DNA from: Rallus limicola
Lineage: Eukaryota; Chordata; Aves; Gruiformes; Rallidae
DNA length: 64,000 nucleotides
Reading direction: 5' to 3'
Assembly (NCBI GenBank): GCA_022605955.1
Contig: JAKCOZ010000001.1
Location: forward strand, 15,740,146 to 15,804,145
A program made the translations under genes and the position numbers. The notes under the pieces are model-generated. The model was not told the DNA's origin, searched no databases, and saw only the letters and a program-made list of their open reading frames with translations. The stretch's first letter is position 1; each line of letters begins with the position of its first letter. This document shows, piece after piece, positions 11,744 through 25,254 of this stretch.

Positions 11744-13769
11744 TACAGATGTTCCATCTCTGAAACCTCCCGGATCACCAAGCCAAAGAGAGGCACTAAG
11801 TTACTGATAACCTGCCCAGCTCAGCAGGACAAGACATTAGCAGTGATGGGCACCAGTAACTATATATATGCGATAAATTAATTCTTTGTGGAGTAGGACA
11901 TCTGCTTCCTGCCTAGTGCAGCCCTACCTAGGGCCCATCAAGAGCAGGAGCTTCATATGCTGTTGCCCAAAATAACATACCAGCTACTACTAGGCTCAGG
12001 ATACCTGCAGTTGGTGGACTAATCGTCTTCTGCAAATTTATCCTCCTACCCCTTACAAGAAGTATATCTCTTTCTAAAGAGATTAAGCAGTGACTTAAAG
12101 CTCACTTCCCTATACAATCTTTTATTTCATCTGAAAATCTTTCTTCCTGTCCAGATACAGTCAGAGATGAAGCCAGCAGTGTATTCAAAAGACAACTGTA
12201 GAAGCTTTAGGCTTTCATCCTAATAATCTACCCTTATATTTCAAGACTTCTTTCCTACAGATTCTTCTATTACTGATTCTAAGGTGCATCGTGGCCACAG
12301 GCTCCTTCAGAGCTGTGTCTAACATACTCACATACCTTGTGGGATTTCACACCCTTGTATCTAATAGGCAAATTATTTTACAGGTCTCAAGGCCATCAGC
12401 CACACAGCTGACTGTATGGCAGATGACAGTATTATCTCCTCTCCCCATAACCTGTTTGCACACCACATACACTCAGATTATACATCCTATGTATATGGCT
12501 ACTATCAAACCCAAACCAGAAGGTGTCTGTGCTCCTGCACTAGCTGATGCATCTTAATCCCAGAGCGGCACCTGGCTTGGAAAGCAATGCAGATACAAAC
12601 TGACAGTAGCAAGTGCATCCTCATCATCACCATCAGCAAGGTGCTACTGAGCTTGATGGGAGCTCTGGAGAGCTGGGAATTGGAAGGAAGGAGTCTCCTC
12701 CTCTAGCCACATGTCAGTACTCTACTGACCACATACACAAAATTCTCCATGCAAAAGTAGAATACAACCCATGACCTATCCCACCTCAGCTTATCTGTGG
12801 GAACTCAGCGATGAGAGGAATTGACAAGGAACATGAGAAAAACACAGAAGAGTTTTCTTGGAGAGTCGGGAGTCAGGGATGCCTGAAGGGTGAGGTGTTA
12901 TTGCTGTGACCTGTGCCACAAGCATCCACCCATTTTACTGCCAGCACACATGTTGCTTCATAGGTCCATTCCCATGCGACGTTGTGCTGTGCAGAAAGGA
13001 TATTTCTATTTCTGTTTTGGCCTGAGTCAGGTAGGGACCAAAATATTTTCCCTCAGGTACACCCAGTCACCATTTATCAGGAAAGAAAAGAAGGAATGGT
13101 TCTACCATAGCACCCCTTTGGAAGAGGAGAAAACCCCTCTGCACCACCAGTTTTCTGGAAAAGAAGTTGCCATGCCTGTTCCTATTGCAGGAGACTGAAG
13201 CAGGAGGTGTCTGCACCTCCATGACATGTAACACCCAGCTTCCTCATGGACATGCTTTGAGCACCCTCTTAGCTTCGCTACATTTAAAGAGCTTGCATGT
13301 GATTTATGACAGTGAGCATGAGGAAAAGAAAAACCAGAGCTTAGGTCAGGATAGTAAAGACAGACTTGGCATGCCTGGAGGAGCCAGCCACTGAGGACCT
13401 GCAGTAAATCTTGAAAAACGAGCACAAAAGAGCTCCCATCGCCTTCCCGGAAAGAACAGCCTGTCCCCAAAGCCAGCTCTGCTCCCAGCCCCCTCCACCA
13501 TCAGAGAGGATGACAAATAACCAGCCAACAGCCAGGTGGCCAAGGTCCTGTGGCCCCCAAGGGGCAAGGGAGCCTTGCCAGGCAGTGGCTTGGGGCCAGG
13601 GCAGCTGCCATGTGCCGGGTCCAGAGTCAGCCACAGGCTCAACCCCCTGCACACCGCACTGGGCTGATAAGGAAATTTCCCCTTCCCGTCCTTCTACCTC
13701 ACTCCACACCTATCCCACCCACCTGCCACCAGGACTGGGGAGGAGGTACAGAGGAAAATCATGAGTTTG
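11744..13769. other. Non-coding DNA, no gene recognised
   Basis: No gene or named repeat is seen. At 13100-13770 GC content rises and several 75-122 codon frames are open at once on both strands. This reflects few AT-rich stop codons, not coding. No CpG-island density is present. Confidence 0.6.
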
Positions 13770-13925
13770 CACTAACATTTTGTGCATGGTGACCCCTATT
13801 ATAATTTTTCTTGTTTAAGCCCAGCTTCGTTTCTCCATGGTAATTAGTTCTAGTGACCCTTCAAATATAACTTTTCAACCTCACAGAGCTATAAATTTCC
13901 AAGTGACAATCACACCAGGCTATAC
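13770..13925. promoter_or_regulatory. Possible conserved non-coding element
   Basis: An abrupt change from the GC-rich stretch to unique AT-rich sequence carries cattttgtgcatgg (octamer-like), ctattataatttttc and atggtaattagttc (homeodomain core). No repeat signature is present. The enhancer reading rests on texture alone. Confidence 0.26.
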
Positions 13926-15218
13926 TGTCATGTACCGAGCTCTTTGCTGGTCCCATCTATCTCTCCATGCTTTAAGACTATTTCCATGAAGCCTACACAC
14001 ACATGCACACACGCCTGATCTTTTCCTCCCCCATTAGCAGTCAAATTTCTCTCACACTCCTCCTTTCAGCTTCCTAGATGCTGCCTTATAGGGTCTTGCT
14101 TGAAGGTGTATAAAAAAGAAATGATAGACTAACGATGGCCCTGTTACAGTCTGCTGCATGACAGCTTTTCAAAGGAAATATGCACGGGTAACATATACAA
14201 AGATATAGGCCAATATACATAAGGCTATCATCATCTGATATAAGTCTGTCATTTGGAACACATATACATCCAGGTGATTTGATGGTTTGCCTAGTGTTTT
14301 ATATCTTCACATAGCATACCCAGGCTTTTTGATGACACATTTCATGCACATGTTATTTTTAAATGGTCAAAGTCCTCTATTTTAAGCCATCATACCTATT
14401 TGGAAACTTAATCTTTCTCTTGAGAAAAAGCCTTTTCTTCATGTGTTTGAGAATTCCCCTACTTTTTCCAATTAACCCTAATTTAAAAGAAACAGAGCGG
14501 TAAAAGAGATGATGATTCCCTATCCTCATTGCCCTGAAACCCTCTGCTCTGCAGAAGGAACTGCTGTGGTCCTTTAGCACCTTCCCCTGTAACACCAAGG
14601 TCCAAACCAAACCCACTGAAGTCACCAACCCACACAGGCTGCACAGACATAGGTCCTGAGTAAAGCAACGACAGTTGAGCCTACAACAGAGGCAGTGAAC
14701 TTGTCTCAATACAGAGAAGACCTTGACAATTTGAGGTGGGGCTGGATAATTTTTTACAGATCCCTTTTCCAGATTCTATCAAATCTTGGCCATTGCACCT
14801 CTAACCTCAATAGCACACACTTTGGGGATCCATGTTTAATTTGTTGCATAATACATAAACAGAGAGGAGTGGGGACATGCGTGCATACATCTGCTTGTCT
14901 GGGAGAAGAGCAGATCTAAATTATTCCCTTTTCACCCAGTCACTGTGAGCACTCTGGGGCAGTTTTTTGATTTTTTTTTTCTCATCCCAGAGCACAGGCC
15001 CCACACTTCCACCAACAGCCCAGTGAGACAATACAAGACTGGGATAAATCAATCAGGACAGAGGAGAGCAGGAACCCATAAAACACATCATCCCCCAGGA
15101 AACACAGCTGGTTTCTATGCAATCCAAGAAGAGAGAATCACCTTTCCAAAAGGAGAAGGCTCCTGCTTTCTACCAGTGCATCTGCTTCCCTTCTGGTTGT
15201 GAAATTACTCAAAACAGT

Positions 15219-15228
15219 GGGGGGGGGG
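15219..15228 (+). repeat. G10 homopolymer
   Basis: Ten consecutive G follow aaaacagt. It is one of nine G runs of eight or more in the window, discussed as a separate observation. Confidence 0.9.
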
Positions 15229-18200
15229 AAGCAGTTTTAGCATCAGAGAATCTATCATGGGTCATCTTTCAGGAAGAGCAAGGGGTGTCTCCAGCTCCGG
15301 TAGAGTGAAGCTGATGGCAAATTACACACCTGACCCTGGCAGGGACAGAAAAACAGCTGCAGGAAAACAAATGTGAATTCCCCAAGCCCTTCATAATGCA
15401 GTTGCTTTCTAATGTACTTTAGAGCATGTGGTGGTGTGATGGAAAGGTTTTATTAACACAGAACCTGCATAACTCAATTGTAAGTTTTAATCCATCCCAA
15501 ATCATGTCAATAAAGCCTGTCTGTCTAATCCTTACTCTATAGCTGGAATAGCAGAGAATGGTGTCTCAGCTTGAGAAAACATAAGCTGGTACAAGTCCAG
15601 TGCTTTCTTCTCAGTGGCTTTCCAAAAGGGTTGTATATTGGTACCTGCACAGGAACACCCCATAACTCCATCAATTCAGCAGATTTCTCCACCAACTTAG
15701 AATGCAGAACCCTGTGAGCCACTGCAGCACGGGCAGATGCACATCCTACCCTGCCCCTTCTTACTGGGGGGCAGGGTGGGGTGGACTCCAATGGAGGAAT
15801 AGGGTGAAGAACAGAAGATGGCAACTGCTTCAGTCCTGACAGTATAACCCACCACTACATGCGGGACAAGGCCACAGAGCTCAGATTTGTTCTGGTCAGT
15901 TTATTAGACCACTTGCACATGCATAACTATATTGAGATAGCACTGAACATCCTCAACCTGGTTTTGAGACACACGCTGACAACTGCACAAGAACAACTAT
16001 GTCATAGCAGCTGTGGGATAAAGATCTTACAACCATGGGAGCTGGGCTCCTTTGGAATGTTTAAATGGAAGTGGACAAACACACAAGACATGCTGTCTAG
16101 TAGGAAATCCAGGTGGTAAGCCTCAAAGCCCTCTCTCAACTCCGAAATGGAAGGTAATGAGATATGAGACATGAGGTTTTTACCAGTGACCACAGAAAAC
16201 ATTGGAGCATTTTGGTGCCTGTGACAGCACAATGAAGAGAGAAGCTAAAATTCAGGACAGGACTTACAAGACCAAATTGAATCACTTTGCTCTGCCACTT
16301 CTGATTTCAGATTAAAGCTTCCACCTCTTTCTAGAGCAGTACCTTCATCTTGCCCAGTCCTACTGCACAAGCTGATGAAACATTTCATTGTGGTTATAGG
16401 TTCAAGCCTCAGAAAAATATCTCCATGCTATCAGGCTCCTTTTGATGGTATTCTGTAGACAGGATCTCTGCTCAAGTGTTTCTTCTCTTGCTTTACCATA
16501 AGGCTACTCTGTTTCTAGACTATACAGTTATATTATGAAGGATCAATTATGAAGATTCTCAGCAGCAGTACCATTTATTTGAGAAGATCAAATCTAGATA
16601 AAAACCCAAAAATACAGTTCCCTATCACATTGCTGGATTTGTAGGGAGGGATTGTTTGTTTTTCACTGACCCTTTAAAACAAATGTTTTCCTGTCTAGAT
16701 TAGAAAACATGCCACGTCTGAGTAGACTTTAACTCCAATCTCCTTTCTGTTTTCTGTTGCTCTTCAAACAGGGAATTTCAGAGACTGCTCCACTGATGAG
16801 AAAAAAAAAATGGATTTGGTTTATTTCAGGAGCAGAGGCTGTGCCTTGGTTCTCTCTGATATAGGAAACATCCCTTGATTGTGCAAATGTATCCTGATGG
16901 TGTCTTTGTGTTCCTGTCACTCCTGATTTATGGGGGCCTTTTCTCCACTCTGAAGAAGAATTTGCATTTCAATTTCCATTACTTGTACATCTCCTGCAGC
17001 ACTCCAGTCCTGGAAGGGAGCTCATGCTCTGCCTCTCCCCAGCTGCCCCACACTGCACCAGCACTGGGGATAATACAGGAGTAGAGGTGTAACAGGCACT
17101 GCTCCATGGAAACAAGCCACACTGTTGAGATCTCTCAGTAGATATTTGTTTGCTTGTGCCCAACAAGGACCCTTAACATGTTAGTCCTGTTTCTCTCCCT
17201 TTTCTCCATGCTGAGATGCGGGGGGGAGGCATCAGCCCTGCATCCTGCCTGGTTCCCAACACAGGCCCAACCCTTTCTTACCTGTTCTCTGAGAAACAGC
17301 AGCCAAAGAAAGAGCAAGAGCTTAAATATGCTCAGGCTTGCCCCTGCAGGTGACTCACCCCCACCACCTTCTCCATTTTTGGAGAGGTGGCAGAAAGACA
17401 AGTGGGAAGCCTTCCATGCAAGGTTGTCCCATTCTGACAACATAGGAGTCTTGCAAGCAGACTCCTATCCAAAATCAACTAAGACCATAGCAAGTGTCTT
17501 GGACAGGTGGGTCAAACAGGGGTCCAAAAGCTGCTCTCTTCTCCTAGGCTTCATCCTTACCTGTCTGGTAAACCCCAGTGGTCACAGTAAGTTCCTGTGT
17601 CAGCCCAAGCTCTGTACTCCTGGCCACACACTACATCTTGTCTGTGCAGTCTGGATGGGCTGCCACAGGTAGGCTGAGCACACCATAAACCCTCCAAGCC
17701 TGCACATGGGGTGGGCTTGGAGCCAGTAACCTGTGGGACACTATATGGGCTGCACTGCAGACCCCACTGTCCACCTCACAGCTAAACTTGTGCTTTGATG
17801 GATGTAGTTCGTGTCTACCTATGAAACATTAGAAGCCTTGAAAGAAAAAAAATATAAAGAGAAAAAGATAGCTTCAGAAATGGAGGAGGAGTTGCCAGGA
17901 CACAGCAAGCTTTAAAGATGTGAGTCGGAGAAACGCATTAAGGCTCGTTCTTCAGAGCTGTCAGCCCTGCAGCCCTTATCAAAAGTAAACTCTGTAAAAA
18001 AAAAAAGAAACTAACTGAACCTTATTGAGTGTCTGTTTAGACATTAAGGCCATGGATTCCCAATAGGATGTTGGAAGTCAAATGTCATACCATGTGCCAT
18101 AAGCCTGCATCTTTTTTAATTTGCAGTGGCCTGGAACAATATATTCAAAAATACTTTTTTTCTTTGACTTGTTTGAAGTACACTGTTTTGACCTAAGGGT

Positions 18201-18519
18201 TTTGACTATCACCCATTACCATGTTGACATTTACATTATCATACAAAGCCAAAAGAAAACACACTGAGTTGATGAAAATATGCACATCATTTCCAGGGGG
18301 TGGAGGGGTGACAAATTTATGCTGATTTCACCACGTCAGCAATTTCCAACTGAAAACCGTTTCAGGGCAGAGCTCTCTAGAAGCACCAGTGGTAATTTGG
18401 ATGCTGCCCCCAGTGTGCACCTGAGATACCATGCACCTTTGGACAGATTCAAACACCCAACCTTGGTGCCTTTTACTACACTGAGCTCCTTGGGACTTGT
18501 TCTTTTTGTTTGGCAGTTT

Positions 18520-18528
18520 GGGGGGGGG
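18520..18528 (+). repeat. G9 homopolymer
   Basis: Nine consecutive G are followed by aa and a further ggggg, forming a short guanine-rich patch. Confidence 0.9.
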
Positions 18529-19309
18529 AAGGGGGCTGTTGTTCACTTTCAGAGGTTTGTACAGAGTGCTGAATGCCATTTTGTTATGCAGTATCTGCCC
18601 TATTTATCCAGCTGCCAGCTGACTGAAGAGGAGCTTTCGTCAGTGGGTCTGAACTCACAAGTGCTGACACACAGATTATCTGCCCCATGAAGAACAGTTT
18701 AACCAGATTAATCTGTGGGAGATCCCATCAGCATCTTCCCTGCAGAGCCCTACAGCAAAGCACCGGCATAATCTTATGGCCTATGGCATGTGCCCCCTTC
18801 CTCAGGAGAAAGCTATCCCATACCCCAGGATGCCTAATCCTGTTTTCCTCCTTCGGCTTGGCCCCTTTTCAGTCCCCACCATTCCCTTCAGAGAAGGGCT
18901 GGCTTGAAGGACACTAGGGGATATCGTGGGATGGGGCAAGAGGCTGCCCCCTCATTTTCCACATCCTGAGTTGTCAGCCCTGACCCCAGCCCAGCATACC
19001 ACACTAACAGGGACACAGAGCATAGGACTCAACCCCTTAAAATCCAGCAGGTTTACGCAGCAGGGTGAAGTAAGTGGAATTGCTGAAGGTCCTTTCCTCA
19101 CCTGCCTGACTCCAGCTTGCTTGCTTACATTACAGCAGATAAGAGCATAAACCAGTTAGTTGGCAAATCCGAGCCCAGAAATCACATTCCCTCAGCAACT
19201 CAAGCAGCTTCAGGGGAGACAGAAGCAGGGAAGACTGATCAAGTCACATCTTACACAGACTCTTAAATAGAGGAGGAAGGTTTGACAGGAGCATTTCTAC
19301 TACTGCCTC

Positions 19310-19322
19310 TTTTTTTTTTTTT
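19310..19322 (+). repeat. T13 homopolymer
   Basis: Thirteen consecutive T sit inside a longer pyrimidine tract (about 19300-19345) that ends with seven C. It lies about 60 bp upstream of the ancient LINE. Confidence 0.9.
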
Positions 19323-19399
19323 CCTCCTCTTTTACTCCCCCCCAACCCACTTCAAGCCTAGCTTTAAACACCTCAAAATGGGCTGATTTTAAGGTGAAC

Positions 19400-20330
19400 T
19401 AGAAATCCTGGCAATGGAGGATGACTAATACACTATGAATGACAGAAACTTGGTGGAACGCTAAAAGGCAAATGGGATATTATAATACCTGGCTGCAAGT
19501 TATATAGAAAAGTGGGTTCAAGCCAAGGGGTTGGAGGAATAATGAAGTCTTAAATACCTCTGTGGAGTTAACTCAGAAACCTTAAAACTCTTAGGTGGGA
19601 AAACTAGTGCAGATGATCATACCATCAACTCTGTGTGAATTCGCAACCCCTAGAGTTGTAATACGTTGATAATCCCATGCTGCACAGTTATCATTAGACA
19701 TCAAGATAAAGACAACCGGGTGTGCAGTTTTGAAAGAAACAGTGGCACAATTTAAACAAAATGAAGATGGGGGAATTCACCTGTAAACTGGCACAAAGAA
19801 TCGAACAGCTCCTCAGCGCTTTAAGCAATTGCTTCTTGGAACAGCTAATTTGAGCATCCACAAGCAAGAGCAGCTATTCCTGACTTCATTTTCAGTAACA
19901 CGCAGGAACTAATTCAAGAAGTGACAATATCCAAGCCCTTAAGTAATAGGGTTCACAATGTAATTAAGTACAATGTTCTAGGAAGAGGCAGTGAAGGAAG
20001 AGACACACGAGTGACACTAGATTTTAGGGAAGTATTTACAGCACAACCAGAGTCATTCAGGAGGACATTAGTTCAGAGTAAAGGAAGCAAGTGCTGTACA
20101 GATGGTTTGAATAATATATAATTGATGTGTGAAGGGAGCTCTTGGTAGGGTCACAGAATCTGCAGAAGATACAGATTATTTTGGGTAGAACAAAACAGTC
20201 TCTCAAGACCAGAGAGGACTCTTGGGTACTTGGAGTGAGACTTAACCAAGTGAGGTAGACAGCCAACACAATGGTAAGTGACACCACATCAATAAAACTA
20301 AAGCAATTATCTTGGAATGCCTACATTAAA
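19400..20330 (+). mobile_element. Ancient CR1/L3-type LINE, EN to RT, internally shortened
   Basis: Three hallmarks of CR1-clade ORF2 occur in order on the plus strand. At 19442-19459 the bases read T-E-T-W-W-N, the APE-endonuclease motif with its catalytic glutamate; GWRNNEVLNTS follows where CR1 has a GGGVALYV-like run. At 20011-20040 VTLDFREVFT matches RT motif A (YLDFSKAFD), with the catalytic aspartate replaced by threonine. At 20159-20170 S-A-E-D, followed by TDYFG, sits at the position of the catalytic FADD box (motif C). Motif A to C is about 145 bp here against roughly 350 bp in intact elements, and EN to RT is also short, so internal deletions are inferred. In-frame stops show it is long dead. 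The 66-codon frame at 19921-20121 is part of this remnant. Confidence 0.7.
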
Positions 20331-23300
20331 GCTGTGCCAAGTCATCTTGCAGGATCTCAAGCAGCAACTACCTGTGTGAAGGAGCTGGGATCCCCACACC
20401 CAGCTCAGTGCTCTTTGGCTGAGCACACCACCAACAGGTAAGGTACCCAGCTGCTAGTGGGAGGATGAATGACACAGACTTTAGGTAGGACTGGTCACCT
20501 CAGGTTGTGGTGGATTTTGTAGGAGGAGGTTCAGAGAAAGGCAGAAATTACAGACCACCTGAGAACAGTCCTCCACAAGGAGAGAGGATAGTTTGGGCCT
20601 GTTTCTGGTCTCTTTTACCAAGAAATTCCTGCCTTGCTCCCCAGTTACATTACCAATAACCTTTATTCCTCCCAGGACATTCTTGCTTGAGGTTTTCTGT
20701 CTTTTAAGTCCTACATCTGCTGTAGAGCATGAAGAAATATTTCATGATCTCTGACATGTGAAAGTACATTTTTGGCAGCTCATTCTGGATTTAACAGCAT
20801 AGTGGCTCATGATTGCAGGGTGCTGGATAAGGCAACTCCAGCCATCCCTTTTGGTTTCAAGCTCCTCTGAACAGGAAAAGCTACAGAAGTGTACATAAAA
20901 GAACAAAAACTGTAACTGGAGAAGTTTTCTGCTATATGATTAAACAACAGAATCCTGCCATGGGAAGGCAGAAAGACTGGGATCCCCACACCATTCAGTA
21001 CGGGACCAGCCAACCCATAGGAAAACAAAAACATACTCAGAGGTACCATTAATAGAGACACTCAAAGCCCCAGCACTTACATCAATCTCTAACTCATACA
21101 GAGGTCTGGACACCTTCTTGTGAGGTGCTCCCTGCTGTGGTCAGTCACCAGCAATAATGTTCTGGACTAGCCCCAGCTCAGCCATTCCACTTTCATCCGA
21201 GATGGATGATATTTAAGATCAGGGCAATCACATTTACTGCTTGATTTTTTTTGAAGTCCCTGAGCAAATGGGAGTCAGAATGACAAGCAACAGAACTCTG
21301 AGCTGGAGCATGAAGCAAGCGAGGCATCACGTCAGGGCAGCCATGAGTTGCAGCAGATGAGCATCAGAAAAGTTAATGCTGATGCCCATTTCAGGATTTT
21401 TCCCCTTTCAGGATCAGTTTGCTCTCATCATTTTGAGTCAGACCCTTGCAGATGAGGCCAAGCAAACCCTGCTTAACAGCCTATTTTCAATTTGTAAAAA
21501 TAACTGCTTGTACTGTTGCAGCTGCTGTGATTCATACTAGTTAATACCTCAGAAGGTAGACACACCTTTCAGACAGCTGTCACCTTCCACACCAGTTACT
21601 GTCAGAGAGAGACCAGACTAACTGTTGAGACTTAGCCCAGCACTAGAAGCATCCAACATCCTTATCCTCTTCACATCAGCTTTTTGCAAGATAAACAGGC
21701 GGAGGGATGTTTGCTTAGCTCAGTGTCCAGGGAAAATGCAGCTACAAGATTATATTGCACTGGGATGCTGCAGTGACACAAGCCAGTTTCAGGATAAGTA
21801 GATTGGTTGGCCAGCCAATTTTTTTGCAATGTTTTATCTAGCTCAGCCTGAGTGCCAAATGCCCAAGCCTTCTCTAAGCTCCAAGCTCCTTTTCAGTCAT
21901 GGCACTTGACCATCTTTTCTTTATGGATTGCCAGCCAATCTGAACAGTGCTCCCAATTCCTAATTAATTTGCTACTCATTTCCTTATCATTGAAAAAGCA
22001 TATGCATGCAGGATTGCAGCTTGCACACATGTATTATGAGTGGATAGAGCTTACGTCGCTTCTTTTCAATCTAAGAATGGTCTAAATCTCAATAATGTCC
22101 CCCTCTGCCTGCTGTTACTTTCCACTGCTTCCAGGATATTGTTTCTTCCTTCTCACATCCCTCAAGGTATTCCTCATCTCTTGTTCCTTTTGTACTATTT
22201 CCCACCCCATCTACTCCCCTCACAGCTTCCCTGCCCCACTGTTGTAATTCCAAACTACTTCTCCTCCATTAGTCTCCTGCCACCTTGCTAGATGTCACTA
22301 CTTACACCCACCACACATTCCCACCTTTGCCCTGACATTCTCATGTTGCACCTCTCTCTCCTCAGGCAATCGGGGGGTGGGAGGGAGGGGGGTGGTAGGA
22401 ATGCCACCTCTCATTTTTATAAACAGCATAAACCCAGCCTGTTTTTAGATCAGGTTCTGGCAGAGCCAGAGCACTGGAGCTGCCTGGGATAGCTAATGAT
22501 CTCATCTTCTGCAAACCATGAGCTTTTCTCTTGGCTCACTCTCTTTGACCTTAGCACAGCCTTAAATATTGAGCTGCTGCATCCTCCTGGAATTCAGCAT
22601 TGACATCTCTTGCTCCTGCCCAGCTTTCTCCTCAGTCGTGATACAACTGCTCTCCCTCCTTCTGTAGGTAACTTTCTATAGTGTTCTGGCCTGTTGTGGC
22701 CTTTTGATCCCCTTTTTTAAAATGAAACAGTTAAGTGGTCCCTCCTGGACTGCAGCGATACCTGGAAACTGCTGCCACTCCTGATGGTGGTACCCAGGGA
22801 GGACTAGGGTACTCTTAAGACATGTAGGTTTTGACTACAGTCAAGGAAACAGCGATAAGGCTTCCCAGCCTTCCTGACTAGTAATTGCTAGATTCTTTTT
22901 TAATTTTGTGCTTGCACTGATGTTTCTCTTCCTAGAAACATGCAAGTCAGTAGTGACAGAGACACGCGCAGCAGCACAGGCTTTTCTCTAGGCTCTGACT
23001 AGAAGGATCCTAGCAACCCAGTTTCTGGTGCATTTGAGCTGGATTGCAAGTGTCACAAGCCATGGGGCATTCATCAGCTTAACAACTTCACAGGCACAAA
23101 GCTCTTTTGAATATTCAAAATATTTTGTCCCTTTCCCCCTCCATAAGCCTCCAGCATTTCTACAGTCTTACAGCAAATCCTCTCCATCCCTGGGACAGAA
23201 ACTTTTCCCAGTGCTCTAAACTCCTGCCTGGCTCCCCTTCGTCTTGTTGCTAAGTCAATCAACCCGTAATTGGTACCTTTAATCTTTCCTGCCAAAGTTA

Positions 23301-25254
23301 CCCTCAATCATTCCAGATCCTTCATAATTTTCCTTGTTTTCTCTTTCACTCTTCCCAGAATCCCCCCAGATCTCATATTACTCAATGTATAAGGACCCCA
23401 ATCCCATGGGAAAAAGGAGTACTACATGACAGGTCTACAGTACAATGACTTGCTGTACACCTAAATGACAAGCCCTTTAAAGCAGGGACCTTATACAGGG
23501 TCTATCACAACCAGTTCCTGTTCCTCTTACATGACACAGAGCAAGGTGCTCTGAACTGCAGAACTTATGAAGCTTTGATATTTTGTCTCTTAATGCTCCA
23601 AAAGTCCCCTTTTTCAGGAAGAAATCTCTGCCCCAGCACTCCAGAGGGTCCCCCTTCTCACTTCAGAGAGAGAGCATTGCAGGAGGTGAGACACAAACAT
23701 GAGGCATCATTAGTTCTGCAAACCACAAAACTATTCTCTTCATCATCTGTGTTTGTCCATCTCCCTCATACCTTGCAGCAAATCTCAGGTCAACTTCTTC
23801 TGCAACTCTATACACTTGGCATCACATCAGAATGCTTCACTTCCTCCCTACATTCATGACATGTTCTCAGCAGTTTATCACCCACCTGGCCTAGGTCCAA
23901 TCCTGGTTCCACCATTGTACTCTACTCAGCACAGCATGCCCTACCAACATGACAAGCAGCAGCAGCCACAGCGGCTGCTCCCATGATGCAGAAGAGCTGA
24001 ATGGCCATCTGGCATGGCAGACTGACTGGCCACATGGACATGGCCTTTCAGTGGCTAGTGGACCAAACAGAATAGATGAGGACTTGGCTCTGCCTGTCCT
24101 TCCTTTAGTGAGGGCACCAGTAGGACCACTCTGCTCTATCCACCCACCTCAGATTATGAGATTGAAACTGGCCAACAGGTTCTTATAGTGGGGCATCAAT
24201 CACATGCAGTTCATTTCCTTAGGAAACAGAAGTAAAACAAGCCGCAGCAGTAACAGCATTAACAGCGCAGACCAAGGCTGCACTGAACTTCTCTTCCGAT
24301 ACATCGATTTGTAACTTCGTGTCTAATTTACTTACCTTTATTACCTGTAGGGCTCTCTAAACATGTGCTGCACATCTGAACAGCTTTCAGATGTACACAT
24401 GGGAAATGTTATTTAGTAGGGGAGCCTTATTAATCATCGTTACAGTTTCCCCGAGTCTCCCCTTCCACTGCAACCTTCATCCTCGCTTTCATTTCCTCTT
24501 ATCCTGACCCATTTGCCTATTTAGCCTCAAGTCCCACTTCACTTGAACATACCCCCAATATCACTCTCTTACTGTTCATATTGAACAAGGAAAAAGCAAT
24601 CATCTGTCTTGCACTTGAACAGCTTCATTAATCTCCAATTCATTTAAAAGAAACTAGTTTAACAGTTCCCCCCTCCCTCCCCTTTTTTATTCCCGGCCTC
24701 TTTTCCATCTTTTTCTGCACTAAAAGGGAAACAATACTGTTAAAGATATAGAGGTCAGGAGGAGAAGCAGCTCAGGAACAAACCCATATGGTAAAAAACA
24801 AGAAGCTGCTACTCCCAAATATTACACCAATGATCTCTAAATGACTCGTGCTATGAGGCAGCTCCATTACTTAAAAATTCAGTGACATCAACCAAATTGG
24901 GGAATTAACAGGCCATACATTGCATTCAGAAAGCATCTCAAGAGCCAACACAGAGACCTCTAGACAAGGGAGTTTTCAAGTTAGGTCTGGCAAATGGGAT
25001 GAAATAACCTTTAAAAGCAGAGTATCTAAACACCTGGAAGAACATACTGTGACAAACTCCACACTTCTACACACTACGGAAAAACATGTCTTAGCACCCC
25101 CTGAATATTTTAAGCACAACAAGCTACTGAACAAATGAAATTGGCCCATGTTTATACCCCAGCAGGATTAAAATCCTTAGTATGGTAGTGAATTAATTTT
25201 GTGATTGATAGAGATTTATTTCAAGGCTGTGTCATATGGTACTTAAACACACTT
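20331..25254. other. Non-coding DNA, mostly unique
   Basis: No gene is recognised. A long pyrimidine-rich stretch occupies about 22085-22365. Near 23465-23500 caagccctttaaagcaggga faintly recalls an ancient amniote SINE arm ('taagctctttggggcaggga'), too decayed to call. The AT-rich block at 24225-24460 is listed separately. Confidence 0.58.
24225..24460. promoter_or_regulatory. Possible conserved non-coding element
   Basis: Unique sequence with several CpGs retained in an AT-rich setting (gccgcagcag, ttccgatacatcgattt, acttcgtgtc, aatcatcgttac). There are no repeat hallmarks. A minus-strand donor-like string AAAG|gtaagtaaa lies near 24329, with ctacag nine bases further upstream on that strand. 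Enhancer or unannotated exon edge are both possible; support is weak. Confidence 0.25.

Larger units (their letters stand above)
13926..19399. other. Non-coding DNA, no gene recognised
   Basis: The interval contains G10 (15219-15228) and G9 (18520-18528) runs and a T13 run (19310-19322). A 172-codon plus-strand frame (17154-17672) opens with a hydrophobic stretch (MLVLFLSLFSML) that mimics a signal peptide. However, the rest has no family resemblance and an opposing 102-codon frame covers its first half. A 136-codon frame at 18280-18690 is likewise unrecognised. I see no transposon here that I can name. Confidence 0.58.

Noticed and set aside
17154..17672. 172-codon frame with signal-peptide-like start
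   Set aside because: Hydrophobic start is followed by unrelated-looking sequence; an opposing frame is also open, and no exon signals or family match are visible.
23460..23520. Ancient SINE arm near 23.47 kb
   Set aside because: Only about 20 bases resemble the family; too decayed to separate from chance.
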